Of a stretch of 64,000 bases of DNA, positions 9,664 through 18,732 are shown piece by piece. The stretch is from positions 1-64,000 of the forward strand of contig JAADGV010000019.1 in NCBI GenBank assembly GCA_013152205.1. Direction: 5' to 3'. Each line of letters begins with the position of its first letter. The first letter of the stretch is position 1. The position numbers and the translations under genes were made by a program. Below the pieces are notes generated by a model. It had not been told where the DNA came from. It made no database searches and saw only the letters and a program-made list of their open reading frames with translations. The stretch comes from Planctomycetota bacterium (lineage in GTDB: Bacteria; Planctomycetota; Planctomycetia; Pirellulales; Lacipirellulaceae).

Positions 9664-9711
9664 GACCCATGACGTCTTGGCCGTATGGGGACAGGCAACC
9701 ATACTGGGCGT

Positions 9712-10842
9712 ATGGCTAAGAAAAAAAACACCAAGAAGGGCAGCAAGCCCACGTCTGAATCGGCTGTTCGTAGCAGCAGCGAACAAAAGCCGTCGCGTCG
9801 GCAACTCGATAAGCTGGACCGTGAGATTCTTGCCCTGGTGAACCAACGAGCAGAACTAACGGTACAGCGAACACCACACGAAAAAGCCCCGCATGGCGGC
9901 CCATTGGTCGAAGATTCTCAGGCTCTGGAAGCTGTCGTCAAGAACAGCCCTGGGCCGCTTGCCGAGGATTCGGTACGGGCAATTTTCCGAGAATTGCTAA
10001 GCGGCTGCCACGGTATTAGCAGCCGTCATCGGATCGCCTACCTTGGGCCTGAGTATACCTACAGCCATCTTGCAGCAATCGAGCAATTTGGCCAAACGGC
10101 TACCTTAGTTCCCGTGGGCACCATTGCCTCGGTATTCGAGGAAGTCGAGCGAGGGCATGCTGATTTCGGCCTTATTCCAATCGAGAACTCAACAGATGGC
10201 AGGGTTGTTGATGCGCTGGAGTGCCTTGCGAAGTCCTCGGTGAAGATCTGCGGCGAAGTTCCATTACGAATACGGCACTGCCTGTTGGGAGTTGGCACCC
10301 GAAGCGACATCCGGCGAGTGCTCAGCAAGCCGCAGGCAATCTCGCAATGTCGCAATTGGTTGGGCAAGCATCTCCCCAATGCCGTGCTGACCGCCGTCGC
10401 CAGCACGGCTGACGCGGCGCGACAGGCTAGCAAAGACGCAAAAACTGCTGCTATTGCTAGTCAGCAGGCGGGCGTGAATCACTCGCTTTCGGTGTTGGCT
10501 CGCAATATCGAAGACGATCCGAACAACATGACCCGGTTTGCTGTCATTGGTGCCGAAAGTGGCCCGCGTACTGGCAACGATAAGACTGCCCTGGTCTACG
10601 AAGTCGATCATCAGCCCGGCGCATTGGCTGATTCGATGGGGATATTCAAGCGGCAACGGCTCAATATGACGTGGATCGAGTCGTTCCCCGTAACCGGCCA
10701 GCCGGGCCGATATCAGTTTTTTATCGAATTCGAGGGCCATGCGGACGAACTCCGGCCCCGTCGGGCTTTGGCGGCGTTAGGGAAAAAGACCTTGCGGCTT
10801 ACGGTCCTAGGCTCCTATGCGCGGGCCAAGCCAATCGGCTAG
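9712..10842 (+). CDS. pheA: Prephenate dehydratase with chorismate mutase-like N-terminus (P-protein)
   Basis: A 376-residue enzyme of phenylalanine synthesis. A Lys-rich leader precedes a chorismate mutase-like helical segment (RQLDKLDREILALVNQRAEL). The dehydratase domain follows, with GPEYTYSHLAA, IPIENSTDGRV and the catalytic TRF (NNMTRFAVIG). The ACT domain (KTALVYEVDHQPGAL...ESFPV) would bind phenylalanine for feedback control. In the mutase part the usual iKa Lys and PxRE motif are not clear, so that activity is doubtful; the ACT motif reads ESFP rather than ESRP. I chose ATG 9712 (MAKKKN); an in-frame ATG at 9685 is less likely. Confidence 0.9.
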   Translation: MAKKKNTKKGSKPTSESAVRSSSEQKPSRRQLDKLDREILALVNQRAELTVQRTPHEKAPHGGPLVEDSQALEAVVKNSPGPLAEDSVRAIFRELLSGCHGISSRHRIAYLGPEYTYSHLAAIEQFGQTATLVPVGTIASVFEEVERGHADFGLIPIENSTDGRVVDALECLAKSSVKICGEVPLRIRHCLLGVGTRSDIRRVLSKPQAISQCRNWLGKHLPNAVLTAVASTADAARQASKDAKTAAIASQQAGVNHSLSVLARNIEDDPNNMTRFAVIGAESGPRTGNDKTALVYEVDHQPGALADSMGIFKRQRLNMTWIESFPVTGQPGRYQFFIEFEGHADELRPRRALAALGKKTLRLTVLGSYARAKPIG

Positions 10843-10949
10843 ACTGAGGGGCTACCCATGGCTCTCAAGGATGGCCGTGGGGGTAGGTCACCGCCACTTG
10901 GTGGCTGGATTGCACATTCTCAGACACGATCAACTTAGGAAGAACGACT

Positions 10950-11720
10950 ATGCGTACGCCGTTAATCGCCGGCAATTGGAAGATGAACACCGATGGCAAT
11001 GGCGCCGCGGAATTGGCCGGTGGCATCGCCAGCCGTGCTGGAGAAGTGCCGGACGTCGAACTGCTCGTCTGCCCACCAGCCATCTATCTCACTCGGGTGC
11101 GCAATGCGATTGGCGACGCGTCGGTTGGCTTGGGTGCCCAAAACATGAGCTGCCAACCCAGCGGTGCCTTCACGGGAGAGATCAGTGCGGGAATGTTGAC
11201 CGACATTGGTGCCCAGTACGTGATTCTTGGGCACAGCGAGCGGCGACATATTTTCGGCGAGTCGGACGAAAACGTCAACAAAAAGACTCATGCCGCACTG
11301 GCAGCCGGGTTGGTTCCCGTTGTTTGCGTTGGCGAATTGCTCGAAGAACGCGAAGCTGGCCGGACGGCCGAGGTGATCAGTGGGCAAATCAAAGGCTCTT
11401 TGGCAGGCATTACTGCCGAGCAGATCAGCACGGTGGTAATCGCTTACGAGCCAGTTTGGGCCATCGGGACGGGCAAAGTTGCGACGCCTGAGCAAGCAGA
11501 AGAGGTGCATGCCGACCTTCGCAAGCAACTGGCCGAATGTTACAATGCCGAGGTCGCTGAAACCGTACGGATTTTGTATGGTGGCAGCGTCAAGCCGGAT
11601 AACGCCAACGATCTTTTGGGCCAACCCAACATTGACGGTGCGTTGATCGGTGGTGCAAGCTTAAAAGTCGACGATTTCCTGGCAATCGCAGCTGCTGGAG
11701 CGGCTGTTGCCCAGGCGTAA
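10950..11720 (+). CDS. tpiA: Triosephosphate isomerase
   Basis: A 256-residue TIM barrel that interconverts dihydroxyacetone phosphate and glyceraldehyde 3-phosphate in glycolysis. The catalytic residues are all present: N9 and K11 (GNWKMN), H95 (ILGHSERR) and E167 ([12 protein letters not shown]). The phosphate-binding GGSVKPDN and GALIGGASL loops are also intact. AGGAAG precedes the ATG. It is followed on the same strand by secG after 80 bases, a common neighbour pair in bacteria. The length is typical. Confidence 0.98.
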   Translation: MRTPLIAGNWKMNTDGNGAAELAGGIASRAGEVPDVELLVCPPAIYLTRVRNAIGDASVGLGAQNMSCQPSGAFTGEISAGMLTDIGAQYVILGHSERRHIFGESDENVNKKTHAALAAGLVPVVCVGELLEEREAGRTAEVISGQIKGSLAGITAEQISTVVIAYEPVWAIGTGKVATPEQAEEVHADLRKQLAECYNAEVAETVRILYGGSVKPDNANDLLGQPNIDGALIGGASLKVDDFLAIAAAGAAVAQA

Positions 11721-11800
11721 ATACGTAGAAATTTCGGTGGCAGCCGGTCGGAAGGGCTTGCTACTAACAACTCGTTTTAACCGGTGATGGAGCGATCGCT

Positions 11801-12274
11801 GTGACAATTCCTTTGATTGCGACTTTTAGTCAGACAATCTTTATGCTGCTACTAGGGGGCATGGCCATCTTTTTGATCCTGCTCGTGCTGGTACAGCGCG
11901 GCCGAGGCGGTGGTTTGGCTGGCGCCCTGGGGGGCATGGGTGGTTCAAGTGCCTTTGGCGCCAAAGCAGGCGACGTATTCACCCGGATTACCATTGGTGC
12001 TGCCACCATTTGGATCGTACTTTGCATAGCCGCAGCCAAGCTTACCCCCTCAAACGAGAGCCGAATCGACGTCGGCGCGAATCCCCCGGCGGCTACAAGC
12101 CCTGAGATGAGCAGCGCCGCCGAAGATGAAGGCGAAGCAACTTCGGAGGGCGAAGCTCAATCGGATGCGGCTGCCGAAACGACAGAACCTGCGGCGGAAA
12201 CAGCCGCTGAGCCGTCGACGGATGCCGAGCCTGCGGCGGGCAGTGAAGCGGCCAACGGCGAAGAAGCCCAGTAG
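11801..12274 (+). CDS. secG: Preprotein translocase subunit SecG
   Basis: This small subunit supports SecYEG-mediated export. It has two membrane helices (about residues 9-28 and 60-78) joined by the family's Gly-rich loop ([23 protein letters not shown]). Unlike the usual 70-110 residue SecG, this 157-residue protein has an extra tail of about 75 residues made almost entirely of Ala, Glu, Ser and Thr, probably disordered; such acidic tails occur in planctomycete SecG. The GTG start is supported by GGAG 8 bases upstream. It sits between tpiA and yicC on the same strand. Confidence 0.93.
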   Translation: MTIPLIATFSQTIFMLLLGGMAIFLILLVLVQRGRGGGLAGALGGMGGSSAFGAKAGDVFTRITIGAATIWIVLCIAAAKLTPSNESRIDVGANPPAATSPEMSSAAEDEGEATSEGEAQSDAAAETTEPAAETAAEPSTDAEPAAGSEAANGEEAQ

Positions 12275-12325
12275 TAGTCGTCCATCGCTACTTGTGAGCG
12301 ACAAAAAACTCATTGAGGTCGTTGT

Positions 12326-13213
12326 ATGACGCTGCTGAGCATGACGGGCTTTGGCGAGGTCCGCGAAGATCGCGATAATTATGCTATTTCCGCCGAAGTC
12401 CGTACGGTAAACAGTCGGTATTTCAAGCTGCATCTACGCACAACGGACGGCTATGGCACGCTAGAATCGCGGCTAGAAGCCGTCATCCGCAAATATGTGA
12501 AGCGGGGTACGATTCACTGCAACGTGCGTATTCGCCATCTGGGCGACGCCAACGACTATCGCCTCAATACACAGATTCTCAATCAGTACGTCGATCAACT
12601 GCTGGAAGTCGCCGCCAAGCGAGGGCTGAGCGAGGACGTCCGCCTAGAACCGCTAACCACATTGCCTGGCGTGGTCGAAGAGCTATCTGCCGATGCCCAT
12701 GATGCAACGCATGTTTGGCCCTTGGTTGAGCCAACATTACACGCCGCTTTAGAGCAGCTTAGCAAAATGCGAGCCGTCGAAGGCGAAGCGTTGGCCGCCG
12801 ACCTTACCGACCAGAGCAATACGGTATCGGCAGCATTGGATGTCGTCGAAACACGCGTGCCCGCTGTCGCCGATCATTACCGCCGCCGTATCGAAGAGCG
12901 AGTGAACGAGGCATTGTCGTCGCTCAACGTAACGGTCGAGCCGGCTGATTTGGTAAGAGAAATAAGCCTGTTTACCGATCGGTCGGATATTTCGGAGGAG
13001 ATCGTTCGCCTGCGAAGCCATCTGCAACAGTTCAGCAAGGCGATGACATTGCCTGAGAGTGCCGGACGAAAACTAGAGTTCATCTGTCAAGAAATGGGCC
13101 GAGAAACCAATACCATTGGCTCGAAGGCCAATGACTCGGTAATTTCCGAACAGGTCGTCGAGATTAAAACGGCTTTGGAACGCATTCGCGAACAGATTCA
13201 GAACGTGCAATAG
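12326..13213 (+). CDS. yicC: YicC-family endoribonuclease
   Basis: A 295-residue protein of the YicC/YloC family, whose members cleave RNA endonucleolytically. The N-terminal domain opens with the signature MTGFGEV and continues with EVRTVNSRYFKLHLR. The C-terminal DUF1732 part contains SDISEEIVRLRSHL and the end motif GRKLEFICQEMGRE followed by NTIGSKANDS. It is 4 bases upstream of gmk, the conserved yicC-gmk-rpoZ order found in many bacteria, so the three are very probably co-transcribed. Confidence 0.95.
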   Translation: MTLLSMTGFGEVREDRDNYAISAEVRTVNSRYFKLHLRTTDGYGTLESRLEAVIRKYVKRGTIHCNVRIRHLGDANDYRLNTQILNQYVDQLLEVAAKRGLSEDVRLEPLTTLPGVVEELSADAHDATHVWPLVEPTLHAALEQLSKMRAVEGEALAADLTDQSNTVSAALDVVETRVPAVADHYRRRIEERVNEALSSLNVTVEPADLVREISLFTDRSDISEEIVRLRSHLQQFSKAMTLPESAGRKLEFICQEMGRETNTIGSKANDSVISEQVVEIKTALERIREQIQNVQ

Positions 13214-13217
13214 AACA

Positions 13218-13826
13218 ATGCCCAACGACCCAGCGCCCAATGGCAGATTGGCCCCCGGCAAACTGGTTGTCATCTCCGGCCCTTCGGGAGTCGGCAAGTC
13301 GACCATCGTTGCTCAGGTTCTCCAGCGTAGTGGCGACCGTCTGCGACTTAGCACCTCAGCCACCACCCGCCCGCCCCGGGCAGGCGAGCAGGACGGCGTG
13401 GAGTACCATTTCCTGACCGATGTGGAGTTTTCCCGACGTCGTAGCGAGGGCGAATTTCTGGAATGTAAGGAGGTTTTTGGGCGAGGGCACTGGTATGGCA
13501 CGCTCTGGAGCGAGGTAAGGCCTAGCCTGGAAGGTGGGGAATGGGTTATCCTAGAGATTGACGTCGATGGAGCCGAGGACGTACTCAAAAAGTTTGAGAG
13601 CCCGATTACAATCTTCATCTGCCCTGAATCGCCCGAAGAGTTGGAACATCGGCTCCGCTCTCGTGGCACCGAAAACGAAGAAGCGATCCATCGTCGGCTT
13701 AGTGTTGCTCGTCGCGAGTTGCAGCTAGCCGACCGTTATGAATATCAAGTTGTGAACGACACCGTCCCGCGGGCGGTCGACGAAATCTGTTCGATTTTGC
13801 AAAACAAAGGCCTTCCCTATGATTGA
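13218..13826 (+). CDS. gmk: Guanylate kinase
   Basis: A 202-residue enzyme that phosphorylates GMP to GDP with ATP. The P-loop GPSGVGKS lies at 21-28; the GMP-binding segment ([21 protein letters not shown]) and the [13 protein letters not shown] strand follow, and the lid has RLRSRGTE. It starts 4 bases after yicC and overlaps rpoZ by 8 bases, which suggests translational coupling with the omega subunit. Normal length and motifs. Confidence 0.97.
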   Translation: MPNDPAPNGRLAPGKLVVISGPSGVGKSTIVAQVLQRSGDRLRLSTSATTRPPRAGEQDGVEYHFLTDVEFSRRRSEGEFLECKEVFGRGHWYGTLWSEVRPSLEGGEWVILEIDVDGAEDVLKKFESPITIFICPESPEELEHRLRSRGTENEEAIHRRLSVARRELQLADRYEYQVVNDTVPRAVDEICSILQNKGLPYD

Positions 13827-14082
13827 TGCGTTGAAGGAAGAATTGATTGTCAACAAAGTTGGCGGTCGGTTTAAGCTCTCTACTCTTATCCAAAAGCGGT
13901 TAGCTGCTATCAATGCGGGTGCTCGTGCGCTGGTCGACTTCGAGTCGGATAACCAGATGGAAATTGTCGTGCAAGAGATACTGCAAGATAAAATCTATCT
14001 CGACAGCTCGAGCAAAGTGCAAGTTTCCGGAGGCCCAGACAGCACCGGCGGTCCTCCTGAGCTGGATCTTTCTAGTTTGTAG
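13819..14082 (+). CDS. rpoZ: RNA polymerase omega subunit
   Basis: An 87-residue omega (Rpb6-like) subunit that helps assemble and stabilise beta' in RNA polymerase. The family pattern is visible: a helical start [33 protein letters not shown], and an acidic helix ending in MEIVVQEI. The final 25 residues are a Gly/Pro/Ser-rich tail. It overlaps the end of gmk and precedes coaC, the same gmk-rpoZ-coa order as in many bacteria. Confidence 0.92.
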   Translation: MIDALKEELIVNKVGGRFKLSTLIQKRLAAINAGARALVDFESDNQMEIVVQEILQDKIYLDSSSKVQVSGGPDSTGGPPELDLSSL

Positions 14083-14122
14083 TTTTCTCTGGACGTTTTC
14101 TCTGGACGAAGCGTACCTGCCC

Positions 14123-14671
14123 ATGTCGCATGAAATCATTGTCGGCGTTTCGGGAGGAATCGCTGCCTACAAAACGGCTGCGCTGGTTAGCGACTTGGTG
14201 CAAAGCGGCATTGGTGTCTCGGTGGTGATGACACGCGCTGCCTGCAAGTTTGTCGGCCCGGCAACTTTTCGCGCGCTAACGGGCCGCCCAGTGTACTCCC
14301 GAGTTTTCTCTGACAAAGAATTCCCACTCGGGCCGCATATCGAACTGGCTCGAAAAGCACAGTTGCTATGCGTTGCACCAGCAACAGCAAACTACATGGC
14401 ACAATCGGCGCACGGCTTGGCCGACGATTTGCTGAGTACGTTGACTCTTTCGTTCGCAGGCCCCGTGGTCGTCGCCCCGGCGATGAACAGCGAAATGTGG
14501 GAAAAGCCTGCCGTGCAACGCAATCTTACGCAGCTTCGTAGCGATGGCATCCACATCGTCGACCCGCAAGAGGGCTGGCTCAGTTGCCGACAAAAAGGCG
14601 TTGGCCGTATGGCCGAGCCTGCGGAGATCAAGGATGTGATATTGCGGCTATTGGCAGACAATTCAAGCTAG
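14123..14671 (+). CDS. coaC: Phosphopantothenoylcysteine decarboxylase (stand-alone CoaC)
   Basis: A 182-residue flavoprotein that decarboxylates 4'-phosphopantothenoylcysteine in coenzyme A synthesis. It shows GVSGGIAAYKTA, the catalytic His (LGPHIELA), the FMN/substrate PATAN segment, VVAPAMNSEMW, and the flap SCRQKGVGRMAEP with its Cys. The usual bacterial gene is a coaBC fusion; here the ligase is a separate gene 73 bases downstream. The ATG at 14123 aligns with the family start; a longer in-frame start only covers rpoZ. Confidence 0.93.
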   Translation: MSHEIIVGVSGGIAAYKTAALVSDLVQSGIGVSVVMTRAACKFVGPATFRALTGRPVYSRVFSDKEFPLGPHIELARKAQLLCVAPATANYMAQSAHGLADDLLSTLTLSFAGPVVVAPAMNSEMWEKPAVQRNLTQLRSDGIHIVDPQEGWLSCRQKGVGRMAEPAEIKDVILRLLADNSS

Positions 14672-14685
14672 CACGGCAGGTTGCC

Positions 14686-14701
14686 GACTTTGCAATCCTC
14701 C
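14686..14701. repeat. Lone end of a hairpin element
   Basis: GACTTTGCAATCCTCC is the same 16-mer as the right end of the element at 59500-59617, here without the rest of the element, in the coaC-coaB gap. Confidence 0.5.
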
Positions 14702-14744
14702 AGTCGTTGTATGCACCCCACGCACTAAAGCCCAGCGATAGACG

Positions 14745-15377
14745 ATGGCAAAAATTCTTATTACCTCTGGCCCTACTCGGCAGTTTTTAGATCCGGTGCG
14801 TTACTTTACCAACGCGTCGAGTGGCCGTATGGGGGCAGCGCTGGCCGAGGCAGCCCTGGAGTTGGGGCACAAGGTTGTTATCGTTAGTGGGCCGGTTGAA
14901 ATTGAATATCCCAACGGGGCAGAAGTTTTTCCGGTTGTGTCAACCGAAGAAATGCTTGTTTGTGCGAGAGAAGCATTTGAAGATTGCGATGGTCTTATCG
15001 GAGCAGCGGCTCCTTGCGATTACCGACCTGTGCGTGTCGAGTCGAGCAAGATTGCCAAGACCGGCGGGCCCTTGTTGCTACAGCTTGTAGAAACCGACGA
15101 TGTGGTGGCAACGCTTGGCGCCGAGAAGGGCAATCGCTGGGTGGTGGGGTTTGCTCTGGAAACAGAAGATCACCGTCTACGTGCCTTGGCCAAGCTTGAG
15201 CGTAAATGCTGTGATCTCATGGTCTCGAACGGGGTCGAGGCGATGCACTCGCTCGATAACCAAGTCGAGATTTTGAACCCAGCGGGAACGATTCTCAAGC
15301 AGGTGCAGGGATCTAAAACGGTTGTCGCCCAAGAAATCCTAGCTGTCATTCAACAGCGGCTGATTGACCGTCCGTAA
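14745..15377 (+). CDS. coaB: Phosphopantothenate-cysteine ligase (stand-alone CoaB)
   Basis: A 210-residue ligase that joins 4'-phosphopantothenate to cysteine with CTP, the step before CoaC. The nucleotide fold opens ITSGPTRQFLDPVRY, with the signature TNASSGRMG; the AAPCDYRP motif and the catalytic Lys segment SKIAK are present, as is GFALETED. It corresponds to the C-terminal half of the common CoaBC fusion and follows coaC on the same strand, so both halves are probably expressed together. Confidence 0.93.
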   Translation: MAKILITSGPTRQFLDPVRYFTNASSGRMGAALAEAALELGHKVVIVSGPVEIEYPNGAEVFPVVSTEEMLVCAREAFEDCDGLIGAAAPCDYRPVRVESSKIAKTGGPLLLQLVETDDVVATLGAEKGNRWVVGFALETEDHRLRALAKLERKCCDLMVSNGVEAMHSLDNQVEILNPAGTILKQVQGSKTVVAQEILAVIQQRLIDRP

Positions 15378-15393
15378 ACGCTAGCAGCTACGC

Positions 15394-15441
15394 ATTCTCC
15401 CAGAAGTGGTAGCCCAATTTCAACGGTAAAATTTGGCCGGG
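15394..15441. repeat. 48-bp dispersed repeat, copy 1
   Basis: It starts ATTCTCCCAGAAGTGGTAG and contains CAATTTCAACGGTAAAA. A copy with few differences lies at 57091-57138. Confidence 0.7.
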
Positions 15442-15489
15442 GAGAGGTTTCTTGCGGAGACGACCGGGTGGCACTCAATTGATAATGCC

Positions 15490-15705
15490 CTAGGCGAGCG
15501 CAGCGCGATTGCGTAACCGGGCGAACAAACGTTTTATCGGGCGTTTCGCTTGCTTGGCCTCAGCGATCAGGTCTGCTTCGGCGGTTTGCCAATCTTCGCT
15601 GCCATCGCTTTCTGGACAGCCCCGAGCTTGCCAGAACTCGTAAGCTCGTTGGGCGATCGCTTCTTCCGTGACCATTGCCGTACTTTGCGGCTTCTTGGTG
15701 AACAT
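15490..15705 (-). CDS. DUF2934 family small protein
   Basis: A 71-residue protein with the DUF2934 pattern: IAQRAYEFWQARGCPESDGSEDW followed by TAEADLIAEA. The family is widespread and its function is unknown. A basic tail (KRPIKRLFARLRNR) follows. GAGAGGAAGG upstream is a good ribosome site. It lies alone on the minus strand between coaB and argC. Confidence 0.75.
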   Translation of the reverse strand: MFTKKPQSTAMVTEEAIAQRAYEFWQARGCPESDGSEDWQTAEADLIAEAKQAKRPIKRLFARLRNRAALA

Positions 15706-15975
15706 AATCCCTTCCTCTCTCCGATCTGACTGAGATCGGCTTGTTGCACACCCCTCGCGTCAGCTTGTTTTATACCGGCATCGAATCTTGCAGGACAAGC
15801 CCATCCCCCGGCATTTTACTGGTAGCCCGGGCAGGCCGAACCGGGCTGCAATTGGCGGTGTCTTGGCTGGACCGGGCCGGCCATCCCATAGCGGGGGGGG
15901 GGGTGTGGCGATATACTGATGAGACTCGCCTGACAGCGTTCACCCCACCCTTTCGACACTCGAAATACAATTGTT

Positions 15976-16986
15976 ATGATTCGCGCAGCCATTCTCGGTG
16001 CTACCGGATACACCGCTCGGGAACTGCTTCACTTACTGCTCCGGCATCCCGAAGTCGAAATCACTGCGCTGACCACTCGCCAAGAAACTCGGCCCTCAGT
16101 GGCTGAAATTCATCCCTCGTTGCGTGGGCGGCTCGACTTGGTACTCGAAAACCTCACTCCCACAGAAGTCGCCAGTCGGGCAGATTGCGTCTTTGGATGT
16201 TTACCTCATGCTGCCAGTGCTGCTGCGGTTAGCGAGTTGCTCGCCGCTGGCTGTCGCGTTGTCGACTTCAGTGCCGACTATCGGCTTAACGATCCGAAGA
16301 TTTACGCCCAGTGGTACAAGGTTGAACATCCCGATCCGGCACGTATGCCAAAGACGCCCTATGGTTTGCCGGAACTATTCCGCGAGTCGATTCGTGGAGC
16401 AAATCTGGTGGCGAATCCCGGTTGCTACCCAACCGCTGCCATATTGGCATTAGCACCGCTGTTGGAAGCTGGTGTTGTGTCGCCTCGGGGCATCGTCATC
16501 GACAGCAAGAGCGGCGTGAGCGGGGCAGGGCGTACGCCCAAGCCTGCTTTTCATTTTCCCGAATGCAACGAAAACCTGGCTGCTTATGCTGTGGGACAGC
16601 ATCGACATACGCCGGAGATCGATCAGGTGTTGGGCACCTATGCAGATGTCGAGACGAACGTGGTATTTACCCCGCATTTGATACCGATGGATCGAGGCAT
16701 CCTCACCACGGCTTACTCCGATCCTGTGGAGGAAGTCGATGCCGACGCGGTACTCGGCGTTTTGCGAAAGAAATATCAAGACGAGCCGTTCGTTCGAGTG
16801 ATCGACGAACTACCCAACACAAAGAACGTATCAGGCACCAACTTTTGCGAGGTGACAGCACGGGTTGTCCAGGGCAAGGTGGTGACGATCAGCGTGATCG
16901 ACAACCTGATAAAGGGGGCATCTGGGGCCGCCGTTCAAAACTTCAACCTCATGTACGATTTGCCGGAGACCACAGCGCTGCTATAG
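15976..16986 (+). CDS. argC: N-acetyl-gamma-glutamyl-phosphate reductase
   Basis: A 336-residue enzyme of arginine synthesis that reduces N-acetylglutamyl phosphate to the semialdehyde with NADPH. The Rossmann start GATGYTARELL (8-18) and the catalytic Cys150 (VANPGCYPTAA) are clear, with the SGAGR loop and HRHTPEI after it. argJ, the next arginine gene in the window, follows after 555 bases of repeat-containing DNA. An 11-base G-run lies 70 bases upstream of the start (15893-15903). Confidence 0.97.
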   Translation: MIRAAILGATGYTARELLHLLLRHPEVEITALTTRQETRPSVAEIHPSLRGRLDLVLENLTPTEVASRADCVFGCLPHAASAAAVSELLAAGCRVVDFSADYRLNDPKIYAQWYKVEHPDPARMPKTPYGLPELFRESIRGANLVANPGCYPTAAILALAPLLEAGVVSPRGIVIDSKSGVSGAGRTPKPAFHFPECNENLAAYAVGQHRHTPEIDQVLGTYADVETNVVFTPHLIPMDRGILTTAYSDPVEEVDADAVLGVLRKKYQDEPFVRVIDELPNTKNVSGTNFCEVTARVVQGKVVTISVIDNLIKGASGAAVQNFNLMYDLPETTALL

Positions 16987-17541
16987 CAGAGACACCTAGG
17001 GGCGCATAGGTCGAAGGCCCAAGGTTTTTCTGGTTCTTCGGGGGAGTTAGTGGCCCGAGTGAAATGGCCGTAGCAGAAAATGCCCTGTAAGGGCAAAATA
17101 TGGTAGCCCAGGGCAAAGCCAAACAGAGCGGAGCGACGTTTGGCGTCGCCCTGGGTTCGCTTGGCATACAAACGCCGCGGCTGAGCTTACCGCTTTGCCA
17201 CTCAAAGCACGTGACCGAGGCCGAAATTAGTCTTCGGCTTGATTTCGTCCTCGGTCGCGTCCCGACTGTCCGCATAGCGTATTGCTCGGACGAGAAGTAT
17301 GACTGAATTGACAACCCAGGGCTGCGGTCAGCCTCGCTTTGCTCGTCTGACCTTCGCCCTGGGCTAATATATTTCGCCCCGTTGGGGCTGGCTGGCGATG
17401 TTTACGAATAAAGCCGGCTGATGGTAGTCACTAAATTTGTGAAGAACCATACGAATTGAATTCGTCCGAACGTACTATTCGCCTCGCCACGTCGTCATTT
17501 TGCTGAAGTAATACGTTTTTTCAACTGCACTGGAACAGAGT
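16987..17541. other. argC-argJ intergenic region
   Basis: No gene is visible in these 555 bases. Most of it is the REP-like inverted pair at 17103-17367. Confidence 0.6.
17103..17367. repeat. Inverted pair of REP-like hairpins
   Basis: On the plus strand GTAG is followed by CCCAGGGC...CGCCCTGGG. On the minus strand, from 17367, TTAGCCCAGGGC...GCAGCCCTGGG reads back. Head and stem resemble the units next to the transposase gene at 7078-7227. Confidence 0.7.
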
Positions 17542-18732
17542 ATGGCCGACCAACTTCCCCTTGGTTATAGCGCAGCGGGTGTCTATTCAGGCGTCAAAAG
17601 CGATTCTAGCAAACTCGATTTGTCGTTGCTCGTTTCAGATCGACCCGCGGTTGCCGCTGGCGTCTATACGCAAAATCTTGTTTGCGGGGCGCCGGTGACG
17701 CTCTGTCGCAATCGAACTCCCAGCGACTCGATCCAAGCGGTGGTTATCAACTCAGGCGTGGCAAACGCATGTACGGGCGAGCAAGGGGATCGCGATGCCG
17801 AGCAGATGGCCGGGAAAGTTGCCGAAGTCTGTAAGCTCGATGGCAAGCAGGTGCTGGTATTGTCGACAGGCATCATTGGCGAAATGTTGCCGATGGATAA
17901 AATCTGCTCGGGAATTGATGCCGCCGCCTCGAAATTAGCCTCTTGCGAAGAGTCTCTCATTGCCGCAGCCCAGGGCATGATGACAACCGACACTAGGCAC
18001 AAGGTCACCAGCCGAGAGATTCAATTGGACGTGCCCGTAAGGATTTGCGGCATGGCCAAAGGGGCGGCGATGATTGGCCCCAACATGGCTACTATGTTGG
18101 CGGTCGTGATGACCGATGCAGCGCTGAGCATGGACACTGCCCACGAAGGGTTGGCCGACGCGGTGAACGAATCGTTCAACTGTATCAGCGTCGATGGCCA
18201 CACTAGCACCAGCGATACGGTACTGCTTTTGGCCAACGGGGCGGCAGGCGGCCCCGTTTTAGAAGGAAGTTCGCTTGCCAAGTTTCAGGCCACATTGGTC
18301 GAGGTCTGCGAAGACTTGGCTCAGTCGATCCCCGCCGATGGCGAGGGGGCTTCGCATTTGATCACCGTCGAGGTCCACGGGGGCGCCACTCGCGACGATG
18401 CCATCAAAATCGCTAAGACCATCGCAGACAGTCCTTTGGTCAAGACCGCAGTGGCAGGAAATGATCCGAATTGGGGGCGAATCGTCTCAGCAGCGGGCTA
18501 CTCTGGTATAGCGTTTGACCCCACCAAGGTGAGCCTGTTGGTAAATGGCCTGTTGCTATACGAACGAGGCGTACCGGTGGTCTTTGATGCGGCCGCCGTA
18601 TCTGAATCGATGAAAGCGGACCGCAATACGAGCATCGTATTGTTGCTGGACGAAGGGACAGCGTCGGCCCGCTTTTGGACTACAGACCTCACGACTGAGT
18701 ATGTCCGACTGAATACCGACTACCATACCTGA
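17542..18732 (+). CDS. argJ: Bifunctional ornithine acetyltransferase/N-acetylglutamate synthase
   Basis: A 396-residue ArgJ that moves the acetyl group from N-acetylornithine to glutamate, recycling it in arginine synthesis. The protein cleaves itself before a conserved Thr that becomes the nucleophile; here this is T184 in GPNMATMLAVVMTDA. The GDRDAEQMA and GNDPNWGRI segments are also typical. Its TGA overlaps the ATG of the following channel gene by one base, so the two are probably co-translated although functionally unrelated. Confidence 0.96.
   Translation: MADQLPLGYSAAGVYSGVKSDSSKLDLSLLVSDRPAVAAGVYTQNLVCGAPVTLCRNRTPSDSIQAVVINSGVANACTGEQGDRDAEQMAGKVAEVCKLDGKQVLVLSTGIIGEMLPMDKICSGIDAAASKLASCEESLIAAAQGMMTTDTRHKVTSREIQLDVPVRICGMAKGAAMIGPNMATMLAVVMTDAALSMDTAHEGLADAVNESFNCISVDGHTSTSDTVLLLANGAAGGPVLEGSSLAKFQATLVEVCEDLAQSIPADGEGASHLITVEVHGGATRDDAIKIAKTIADSPLVKTAVAGNDPNWGRIVSAAGYSGIAFDPTKVSLLVNGLLLYERGVPVVFDAAAVSESMKADRNTSIVLLLDEGTASARFWTTDLTTEYVRLNTDYHT

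Larger units (their letters stand above)
9243..9711. other. dnaK-pheA divergent intergenic region
   Basis: The 469 bases carry no gene. They hold a sigma54-like box for dnaK (9373-9388), the palindrome TGCCAAAATGGCA (9539-9551) and a hairpin element (9559-9663). Confidence 0.6.

Noticed and set aside
15893-15903. 11-base G-run before argC
   Set aside because: A phase-variable promoter was considered, but there is no supporting evidence and a sequencing artefact is possible.
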